NCBI GenBank assembly: GCA_022708005.1
Contig: JAKIZN010000099.1
Coordinates: forward strand, 1 to 6,411
Origin: Bacteroidota bacterium
Lineage (GTDB): Bacteria > Bacteroidota > Ignavibacteria > Kapaibacteriales > UBA2268
Length of the DNA: 6,411 nt
Direction of reading: 5' to 3'
Shown: positions 1-5,026 of the stretch, in pieces
Numbering within the stretch: position 1 is the first letter of the stretch
How the letters are laid out: every line of letters begins with the position of its first letter
Notes under the pieces: model-generated
Told to the model about the DNA's origin: nothing
Databases searched by the model: none
What the model saw: only the letters and a program-made list of their open reading frames with translations
Made by a program: the position numbers and the translations under genes

Positions 1-42
1 GTAGTGTATAAAATTAGCGATATAGCGAACTTGCAACGCTAA
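1..42 (+). CDS. possible 3' end of an upstream gene (partial)
   Basis: Frame 1 is open from the window edge to a TAA at 40-42 and encodes VVYKISDIANLQR. The other two plus frames hit stops within the first nine bases. If real, this gene would end 16 nt before the cheB start, a normal operon spacing. Thirteen residues are too few to identify a family, and a chance open stretch of this length is common in AT-rich DNA, so this is only a suggestion. Confidence 0.25.
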   Translation, partial: VVYKISDIANLQR

Positions 43-58
43 ATATTATGGTTGTAAT

Positions 59-1195
59 ATGGAAAAAATAAGAGTTTTGATAGTAGACGATTCTATCTTT
101 ATGAGAAAGACTCTGTCGAAAATTATTAATAGTGAAAAAATTGAAGTTATTGATACTGCGGCAAATGGGGAAGATGCAATAGAAAAAATCAAGGCGTTGG
201 ATCCCGATGTAGTTACATTAGATATTGAAATGCCAATAATGAACGGCATCGAAGCGCTGCGGGTCATTATGGCGGAGCATCCACTGCCTGTAATAATGGT
301 TAGCACACTAACCAGCGACGGAGCAGAAGCTACTATTGAAGCAATTGGTGCAGTTGATTTTGTTACGAAAAAATCTATTCATACCGAGATGTACTCTTTG
401 CAAGATGAAATTGTCGATAAAATCTTGCAAGTGGGGAATGACAAGCAGTTGCGGCAATCAATGCGGCGACGTGCTTTAATACTTCAGAAGCGTAAAGAGC
501 TTGGCGAGACAAAAGATATATCGGAAACTGATAGCTTAGCTACAAAGCTCGCCGAAAAGGCAAGAGCAAGAAGGGCTATAACCAGCACCGTATCGCTCGG
601 TAAGCGACCACGCAGCACGGACATACAAGTTTTAACTATCGGTATTTCGACTGGTGGTCCAGTTGCTCTGCTTGAGCTATTTAAACGGCTGCCGGGCAAT
701 ATACCTGTGCCAATATTAGTAGTGCAGCACATGCCGCCATATTTCACCAAATCGTTGGCTACAAGGCTGAACGGCTTATCGCAGTTGCAAATCAAAGAAG
801 CCGAAGATGGCGAAAAGGTAATGCCCGGCTGCGTATATTTTGCTCCCGGTGGGCGGCAATTGACAATAAATAAAAGGCACTTACTCGTCGTATCCGATGA
901 ACCAAAAGATGAACTTTATAAACCATCGGTCAACGTGCTGGTAAATTCCATTGTAGATGTTTATGGAAAGCACACTGTTGGAGTGATTATGACGGGCATG
1001 GGGCACGATGGTCGCGACAGCTTCCGCAAGTTGAAATATGCTGGTGGATATGTAATTTCTCAAGATATAGATAGTTGCGTTGTGGCTGGTATGCCGCGCT
1101 CTGTGATAGAAGCTGGGCTTGCCGATGAAATATATCCGCTGAATGATATGGCTGGAGCTATCGCATCGCTATTTGGCTTGACTACTGTTGATTAG
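59..1195 (+). CDS. cheB: CheB: chemotaxis response regulator / protein-glutamate methylesterase
   Basis: This is a cytoplasmic two-domain enzyme. In the family, phosphorylation by CheA activates the C-terminal esterase, which removes methyl groups from chemoreceptor glutamates (and deamidates glutamines) for sensory adaptation. The receiver domain (about 1-120) shows the acidic pair D10/D11, phosphoacceptor D55 in LDIEMP, S82/T83 and K104. The esterase domain (about 190-378) shows the triad S197 (GISTGGP), H224 (QHMP) and D317 (GMGHDG), with spacings close to Salmonella CheB. The linker of about 70 residues is charged and fairly long. Small departures from the usual motifs are GIST for GAST and KKS for KP after the conserved lysine. 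The ATG at 59 gives a family-typical N-terminus; no Shine-Dalgarno is visible, and an out-of-frame ATG at 48 opens a 7-codon ORF across it. The length of 378 aa is normal. No CheR, CheA or receptor gene is in view, so its partners are unknown. Confidence 0.96.
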   Translation: MEKIRVLIVDDSIFMRKTLSKIINSEKIEVIDTAANGEDAIEKIKALDPDVVTLDIEMPIMNGIEALRVIMAEHPLPVIMVSTLTSDGAEATIEAIGAVDFVTKKSIHTEMYSLQDEIVDKILQVGNDKQLRQSMRRRALILQKRKELGETKDISETDSLATKLAEKARARRAITSTVSLGKRPRSTDIQVLTIGISTGGPVALLELFKRLPGNIPVPILVVQHMPPYFTKSLATRLNGLSQLQIKEAEDGEKVMPGCVYFAPGGRQLTINKRHLLVVSDEPKDELYKPSVNVLVNSIVDVYGKHTVGVIMTGMGHDGRDSFRKLKYAGGYVISQDIDSCVVAGMPRSVIEAGLADEIYPLNDMAGAIASLFGLTTVD

Positions 1196-1251
1196 GCATA
1201 ATTTTTGCTAATTATTTCTCTGAAACTTATTATTATGGTAGAGGCTATTTT

Positions 1252-2286
1252 TTGAGCGACTCAGACTATATTAATCCATTTGACGAAGTCTTTGATGAAA
1301 AGGACGTTGTCAATCGTGATAAACCTTTTGAAGATTTTGGAACTAGTGAGCAGTCCAAAAAAGACGCTCCGATAGATCCAAGATTGATGGCGGATATTAT
1401 CAGCGATGGCGAAAATTTTAGCGTAAGAGAGATACCGTCAGATGACGATGATGAAGTTTTTGGCTTGATAAAAAAAGAGGAAATAGATAGCGGTAAGTTC
1501 TTAGTGGAGGAAGTAGAAGATTTTCAAGGTAAAGAAACAGATGACGCAGATGAAAGTGAAATCGACGATTTAAGCATTAGCCATATAGGCGACGAATTGC
1601 AAGAGCCAGAAGAAAGCGAGATAGCCCATTCCAATGATAGCAAAGAAATTACGCCGAAGACTCAAGAAGAAAGCAGTGAGGTGGCGAAACGTCCCGAAGA
1701 AGAAATTGAAGAATATTTGCGAGCAAATTTCAAAGATTTTATATCACTCCCCAAAATATCAGGCAGCTTGGTTAAAAGCTACGAAAATAACTTGCTATCG
1801 CGAACGGAAGTATCAAATACTGGCAAAACAGTTGAGATTTCTGATAGTGCGGCGAGCACTACTGACCCATCGCACAAAACTTCTGTAATTATCAATCGTG
1901 ATAACGGCGGAGAAATTGAATCTATAGAAGTGGTATGCAAATGCGGTGAAAGGACACTGATAACTTTTGACTATGGCTCTAGCAAAGATTATGACAACGA
2001 GCTTACAGAAGTGGTGGATAGCCCAATCGAAAAAATACCATTTGAGGACTTGCAGCAAGAGAGCGAAAATATTATGATACTTGATCCAGACCTTATTCTG
2101 CCCAAACACAAAAATGATGAAATCGATGATTCCTCCGATGAGCAGTTCGATGGCGACGAAGAAGATGATGACTACGACTACTACGATGATGAAGATGGCG
2201 ACGAAGAAGATGATGACTACGACTACTACGATGATGAAGATGGCGACGAAGAAGATGGAGATGATTATTACGACGATGAGGATTAA
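1252..2286 (+). CDS. acidic low-complexity protein with CxC motif and C-terminal Asp/Tyr repeats, function unknown
   Basis: I do not recognise this 344-residue protein. It is strongly acidic throughout, with no signal peptide or membrane segment, so it is probably cytoplasmic. Residues 1-150 are Asp/Glu/Ser-rich and probably disordered. Residues about 150-245 look like the only folded part and contain a cysteine pair in VVCKCGERTLITFDY (C229, C231), where a CxCGE strand could bind metal or form a structural knuckle; only two cysteines are seen. Residues 300-344 are three 15-residue repeats rich in D, E and Y. The start is taken as TTG at 1252, preceded by AGAGG seven bases upstream; no in-frame ATG occurs before codon 46, and upstream the frame closes at TGA 1189-1191. 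It lies 56 nt after cheB on the same strand and is probably co-transcribed, but a chemotaxis role is only suggested by position. The 3' end converges on clpS, sharing TTAA. Confidence 0.82.
   Translation: MSDSDYINPFDEVFDEKDVVNRDKPFEDFGTSEQSKKDAPIDPRLMADIISDGENFSVREIPSDDDDEVFGLIKKEEIDSGKFLVEEVEDFQGKETDDADESEIDDLSISHIGDELQEPEESEIAHSNDSKEITPKTQEESSEVAKRPEEEIEEYLRANFKDFISLPKISGSLVKSYENNLLSRTEVSNTGKTVEISDSAASTTDPSHKTSVIINRDNGGEIESIEVVCKCGERTLITFDYGSSKDYDNELTEVVDSPIEKIPFEDLQQESENIMILDPDLILPKHKNDEIDDSSDEQFDGDEEDDDYDYYDDEDGDEEDDDYDYYDDEDGDEEDGDDYYDDED
2149..2283 (+). repeat. 45-bp in-frame tandem repeat, three units
   Basis: Units lie at 2149-2193, 2194-2238 and 2239-2283. Units 1 and 2 are identical base for base over 45 bp. 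Unit 3 matches for its first 19 bases and then diverges. Each unit encodes 15 residues (DGDEEDDDYDYYDDE in the first two). The repeat preserves the reading frame, so copy number can change by slippage without breaking the gene. It forms the C-terminal tail of the acidic protein, up to its stop codon. Confidence 0.95.
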
Positions 2287-2573
2287 ATTTCTATATCAGT
2301 AAGCAAATGAATCTCTTCCAAAATGGAACTAACTTTTATACAAACTGCGATACTTCCCGAAAACACAATCGCTCTGCCCTTATTATGAACTTCATTGGTG
2401 ATGCTTTCCGCCTTGGCAAGCGAGCAAGAAATCGCCTTCATAACTTGAGCAATCACTTCGTCGAAAGTGTGCCAATCGTCGTTATATAAAATTACTTTGG
2501 AAATCGTTGTAACGCTATCGGCAACTTCTGCTTTCTGTTCCAATTCCATATATGTGCTGCTAAAAATTTCCAT
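2283..2573 (-). CDS. clpS: ClpS: ATP-dependent Clp protease adaptor
   Basis: ClpS is a small cytoplasmic adaptor that binds N-terminal degradation signals and delivers those substrates to ClpA or ClpC for ClpP. The 96-residue product shows the core fold: KVILYNDDWHTFDEV (N31, D32, D33, with F37 and V40 lining the expected pocket) and the helix with EVHNKG (H63). These match the Asn, Asp and His known to hold the N-degron amino group. The residue matching the E. coli gate methionine M62 is T59, and the NDDxxTFDxV form is common in Bacteroidota-type ClpS. The length is normal. The start is the first in-frame ATG (2571-2573); M9 at 2547-2549 is possible and would only trim the flexible N-terminal arm. 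Its stop overlaps that of the convergent acidic gene. No clpA or clpC is in the window, so this gene stands alone here, as clpS often does outside proteobacteria. Confidence 0.93.
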   Translation of the reverse strand: MEIFSSTYMELEQKAEVADSVTTISKVILYNDDWHTFDEVIAQVMKAISCSLAKAESITNEVHNKGRAIVFSGSIAVCIKVSSILEEIHLLTDIEI

Positions 2574-2605
2574 TTTCAGTAGAAAAATACTAATAAGACT
2601 AATCG

Positions 2606-2613
2606 CAAATTTA
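2606..2613 (-). promoter_or_regulatory. possible Bacteroidota-type -7 element for clpS
   Basis: Read on the minus strand this is TAAATTTG, a full match to the TAnnTTTG -7 motif described for Bacteroidota promoters, and it lies 32 bp upstream of the clpS start. No TTTG/TTG -33 element is found at the expected 17-23 nt, where the sequence is a T-rich run instead. The call rests on one 8-mer in AT-rich DNA and on an inferred taxonomy, so it is tentative. Confidence 0.3.
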
Positions 2614-2716
2614 CAAAAAAAAATCGAAAAAGAAAAGCTGGGCTAATTTATTTATTCCAAATAATGCAATAGAAACTCTACTTGACTGGGTCTTTAGACA
2701 AGTGAGCAAACGCTAT

Positions 2717-2744
2717 CGGGCAAGGTGGCATACCACCTTGTCTG
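2717..2744. repeat. inverted repeat / hairpin 1
   Basis: CAAGGTGG (2721-2728) pairs perfectly with CCACCTTG (2733-2740) around a CATA loop. With two G-U pairs the plus-strand RNA stem extends to 12 bp (2717-2744). It lies 13 nt before a second, stronger hairpin in the same GC-richer block. It has no T-run after it on the plus strand (TCTGTCCGTG follows), so it does not look like an intrinsic terminator. Confidence 0.8.
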
Positions 2745-2757
2745 TCCGTGTTCCCCC

Positions 2758-2790
2758 AGATGTCCTACACCTTCGAGGTGTAGGACATCT
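2758..2790. repeat. perfect 15-bp inverted repeat with 3-nt loop (hairpin 2)
   Basis: AGATGTCCTACACCT (2758-2772) is followed by TCG and then its exact reverse complement (2776-2790). A 15-bp perfect stem is far beyond chance for a window this size. Downstream on the plus strand is TTAAAATCTAATC, a poor U-tract; on the minus strand GGGGGAACAC follows, no U-tract at all. Position between divergent starts also argues against a simple terminator. It may be part of a dispersed repeat, a structured leader RNA of the rhomboid gene, or a small RNA. The sequence alone cannot decide. Confidence 0.9.
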
Positions 2791-2927
2791 TAAAATCTAA
2801 TCTTTTCTTACGGATGCGCAGTCAGTTAGAATCCCTCAAGAATTGTTTGGATTTATTTATCGCTCAACTAATACTTATCACGCTAATTCGTCGTAATATT
2901 CTATTGTTCAGTAAAAAAGTAGGAAAA

Positions 2928-3269
2928 ATGAGTAATTACGGAAATTTTGGGATGAGACGCTTCGGGCTATTTCCACCAGTTTTGAAAGCGTTAATGGTTA
3001 CCAATGTGGTAGTATTTTTAGTGCAATATTTTATGCTTTCAATTTTTCATGTTGGCGGAATATCGCTCGAAAGGTTATTTATGCACTACTTCGCATTGCA
3101 GCCGATATACGACGGCACTGGAATAATGGCAACTACATCATTTTACCCATGGCAATTAATCACATATCAATTTATGCACGCTGGCTTTTGGCATATATTT
3201 TTCAATATGTTTATGCTGTGGATGTTCGGCTCTGAACTTGAAGAATTATGGGTGGCGGAAAATTTCTAA
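2928..3269 (+). CDS. rhomboid-family intramembrane protease, N-terminal part (frame broken)
   Basis: This frame encodes the first part of a rhomboid protease, a polytopic membrane serine protease. From ATG 2928 it gives 113 residues: a short basic N-terminus, a first membrane helix (about residues 14-36), a loop with the FYPWQLITYQFMH stretch, and the helix HAGFWHIFFNMFMLWMFG, whose H and N match the conserved HxxxN helix that supports the oxyanion hole (first H at codon 84). It stops at TAA 3267-3269 just after ELEELW, where rhomboids continue into WGxxxFLxFYLLSG; that continuation is in the -1 frame. The start was chosen at 2928 because AGGA precedes it and a normal rhomboid N-terminus follows. 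An ATG at 2814 would add 38 residues not typical of the family. Without the second half this product lacks both catalytic residues. Confidence 0.85.
   Translation: MSNYGNFGMRRFGLFPPVLKALMVTNVVVFLVQYFMLSIFHVGGISLERLFMHYFALQPIYDGTGIMATTSFYPWQLITYQFMHAGFWHIFFNMFMLWMFGSELEELWVAENF
3248..3269 (+). other. frame break / candidate -1 frameshift site in the rhomboid gene
   Basis: The two rhomboid frames overlap here. In the zero frame the last sense codons are GAA AAT TTC followed by TAA, so positions 3260-3266 read A AAT TTC, an X XXY YYZ slippery heptamer exactly in register and directly before the stop. A -1 slip there would continue as CTA ACG into FYLLSGIG and give W-VAENF-LTFYLL with no length change. 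The family consensus, however, is closer to the -1 frame already from the tryptophan on (W-GGGKF-LTFYLL). That would be restored by one extra G in the GGG at 3250-3252, favouring a one-base loss. No clear downstream hairpin was found. Confidence 0.6.
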
Positions 3270-3898
3270 CGTTTTATTTGCTATCAGGCATTGGGGCTGG
3301 GCTAGCGCAACTCTTTATTAGTCCGATGCTTGGAACTGTTGCACCGACAGTTGGCGCTTCGGGCGCCGTATATGGAATCCTTTTAGCTTTCGGGCTGACA
3401 AATCCAGATAGATCAATATTTATATTCCCATTCTTTATTCCAATTAAGGCAAAAATTTTTGTAGTGATAATGATAGCTATTGAGTTGATTTTCGGATTTT
3501 CCGTTGATGATCAAGTGGCAAGATTTGCGCATCTTGGCGGTGCGGCAACAGCTTTCTTGCTACTGCGCTATGGCGATAGATTAAAAATTTACCGCCCGCT
3601 TGAAAAATTAATTAAAAGAAGGCATTATCCGACACAAAATCCTTTTTATTCCAGTTCTTCGTTTTATCAGGCAACGCAAGAGCCACGCACATTTAGCTTT
3701 ACAAGGAAACAAGAAGCAGAGCCGACTATTTACACGTCGCCGAGAGCGACAGAAAACAAAACCGTTCTAACCATAAACGGCGAGGAAATAACGCAATCTA
3801 AAATTGATGAAATATTAGATAAAATTTCTGCAAGTGGCTATCAAAGCCTAAGCGAAAAAGAAAAATACATTCTTATAGAGTTAAGCAAAAAAATATAA
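3248..3898 (+). CDS. rhomboid-family intramembrane protease, C-terminal catalytic part
   Basis: This frame holds the catalytic half of the same rhomboid: FLTFYLLSGIGAGLAQ, the nucleophile helix VGASGAVYG with serine at codon 38 (3359-3361), membrane helices over about residues 60-80 and 90-105, and the catalytic histidine at codon 95 (3530-3532) in ARFAHLGG. After the membrane domain comes a soluble tail of about 110 residues, ending in a helical motif (IDEILDKISASGYQSLSEKEK) like the one seen at the C-terminus of many Bacteroidota rhomboids (DUF6576-like, from memory). The ATG at 3248 is in frame and could be used by reinitiation, since the ORFs overlap by 22 nt, but it falls inside the conserved core and would leave out the first helices. 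Joined with the upstream part the protein would be about 320 residues, normal for the family. The catalytic residues are intact, so decay, if any, is recent. ispG follows with no gap. Confidence 0.87.
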   Translation: MGGGKFLTFYLLSGIGAGLAQLFISPMLGTVAPTVGASGAVYGILLAFGLTNPDRSIFIFPFFIPIKAKIFVVIMIAIELIFGFSVDDQVARFAHLGGAATAFLLLRYGDRLKIYRPLEKLIKRRHYPTQNPFYSSSSFYQATQEPRTFSFTRKQEAEPTIYTSPRATENKTVLTINGEEITQSKIDEILDKISASGYQSLSEKEKYILIELSKKI

Positions 3899-4969
3899 AT
3901 GGAAAATACATCTTTCTTTCAAAGAAAACCAACGAAGCAAGTAAAAGTTGGGAATATTAAAATTGGCGGCGATGCTCCTATCTCTGTCCAAACGATGACA
4001 AAAACAAAAACGGCAGATGCCAAATCGACTATAGAGCAAATAATTTCGGTTGCAAACGAAGGCGCCGACATAGTCAGAGTAACTGTCAATGACGATAGAG
4101 CCGCGGAAGCAATGAGCGAAATATGCAGAAATTCACCTATTCCAGTGGTTGCAGATATTCATTTTAATCACTTATACGCGATTAAATCAATAGAGGCTGG
4201 AGTAGCAAAAGTCAGAATTAATCCCGGCAATATTGGCTCAAAAGATAGAATAAAGCAAGTCCTTGATGCGGCAAAAGATAAAGGTATTCCCATAAGAATA
4301 GGCGTCAATTCTGGCTCGCTCGAAAAGGATATTTTGAATAAATATGGCCATCCGACAGCCGAAGCACTATTTGAAAGTGCTATACGGCACGTAAATATTG
4401 CTAATGATTTTGGTTTTGATGATATTGTAATTGCAGTCAAATCAACCAACGTGCCACTGATGATAGCCGCATATCGGCTTTTGTCCGAAAAAACAGATTA
4501 CCCGCTACATTTGGGAGTAACCGAGGCGGGCACGTTCATGAGCGGCACAATCAAATCTTCTATTGGTATTGGCGCTTTGCTGTCGGCTGGAATAGGCGAC
4601 ACCATTCGAGTTTCCTTGACCGATGTGCCCGAGAAGGAAATTGAAATCGGCAGGGAAATCCTTCGTTCCCTTGGGCTGATGCCCCGCTCGGTCGAAATAA
4701 TTTCTTGCCCCACTTGTGGACGGCTACAAGTTGATTTGATACCCATTGCGCAAGCCCTTGAAAAAAGGGTAAAAGGCTTGACTAAACCAGTAAAAGTTGC
4801 CTTAATGGGCTGCGCTGTAAATGGTCCCGGCGAGGCTCGCGAAGCTGATTTGGGAGTTGCTTGCGGCAATGGCGAAGCTCTGTTTTTCAAGAGGGGCGAA
4901 ATCGTTGGGAAAATTCCAGAAGATAAAATTTTGGATATACTTTACGACGAAATAATTAATTTCGAATAA
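3899..4969 (+). CDS. ispG: IspG (GcpE): 4-hydroxy-3-methylbut-2-enyl diphosphate synthase
   Basis: IspG is the penultimate enzyme of the MEP isoprenoid pathway, a cytoplasmic iron-sulfur enzyme reducing MEcPP to HMBPP with electrons from ferredoxin or flavodoxin. The N-terminal TIM barrel (to about residue 265) opens with VGNIKIGGDAPISVQTMTKT. The C-terminal [4Fe-4S] domain has C270 and C273 (SCPTCGR), C305 (MGCAVNGPGE) and E312, the same numbering as the E. coli cluster ligands. The 356-residue length is the short, two-domain form, without the extra inserted domain of the roughly 600-residue enzymes found in plants and many Bacteroidota and Chlorobi. The start ATG directly follows the rhomboid stop (TAAATG), which suggests translational coupling; no Shine-Dalgarno is evident. 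All key residues are present, so the gene appears functional. Confidence 0.97.
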   Translation: MENTSFFQRKPTKQVKVGNIKIGGDAPISVQTMTKTKTADAKSTIEQIISVANEGADIVRVTVNDDRAAEAMSEICRNSPIPVVADIHFNHLYAIKSIEAGVAKVRINPGNIGSKDRIKQVLDAAKDKGIPIRIGVNSGSLEKDILNKYGHPTAEALFESAIRHVNIANDFGFDDIVIAVKSTNVPLMIAAYRLLSEKTDYPLHLGVTEAGTFMSGTIKSSIGIGALLSAGIGDTIRVSLTDVPEKEIEIGREILRSLGLMPRSVEIISCPTCGRLQVDLIPIAQALEKRVKGLTKPVKVALMGCAVNGPGEAREADLGVACGNGEALFFKRGEIVGKIPEDKILDILYDEIINFE

Positions 4970-5026
4970 AGCCTAAATTACTAGCCCTTTATGTTTTTAA
5001 GTGCCTTATAACACAAGCGATATACT

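Larger units (their letters stand above)
2574..2927. other. gene-free region between divergent clpS and rhomboid starts
   Basis: About 350 nt with no convincing coding sequence. The clpS-proximal third (2574-2675) is A/T-rich with an A-run on the plus strand at 2615-2623. The middle (about 2680-2790) is richer in GC and contains a weak and two strong hairpins, listed separately. The last part (2791-2927) is AT-rich leader before the rhomboid start and could hold its promoter, though no convincing motif pair was found. Because both flanking genes point away from this region, hairpins here are not expected as terminators of either gene. Confidence 0.7.

Noticed and set aside
484..795. Minus-strand open frame of about 100 codons inside cheB
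   Set aside because: It lies fully opposite a well-identified conserved gene and its translation has no recognisable motif; a coding shadow.
2081..2302. Plus-strand frame rich in Met, Thr and Lys over the 45-bp repeats
   Set aside because: It is the repeat read in another frame (ATG ATG ACT-type codons); the acidic frame is longer and continuous from the folded core.
2758..2790. Intrinsic terminator reading of the 15-bp hairpin
   Set aside because: No proper U-tract on either strand, and both neighbouring genes start, rather than end, around this region.
2680..2790. CRISPR repeat or insertion-sequence end
   Set aside because: No repeated unit-spacer pattern, no terminal inverted repeats framing the block, no target-site duplication and no transposase fragment.
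2846..2876. Possible TTTG / TAnnTTTG promoter for the rhomboid gene (TTTG 2846, TAATACTT 2869, 19-nt spacer)
   Set aside because: The second element matches only the TA and one T of the consensus; too weak in AT-rich DNA.
2814..2927. Upstream extension of the rhomboid from ATG 2814
   Set aside because: The added 38 residues are not typical of rhomboid N-termini, whereas ATG 2928 has AGGA just before it and begins a normal first-helix region.
4498..4890. Minus-strand open frame of 130 codons inside ispG
   Set aside because: Opposite the conserved iron-sulfur half of ispG, no family features; a shadow of codon bias.
4991..5011. Six-codon mini-ORF (ATG TTT TTA AGT GCC TTA TAA) ahead of the ABC exporter
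   Set aside because: Too short to separate from chance, no ribosome binding site and no regulatory pattern such as repeated amino-acid codons.
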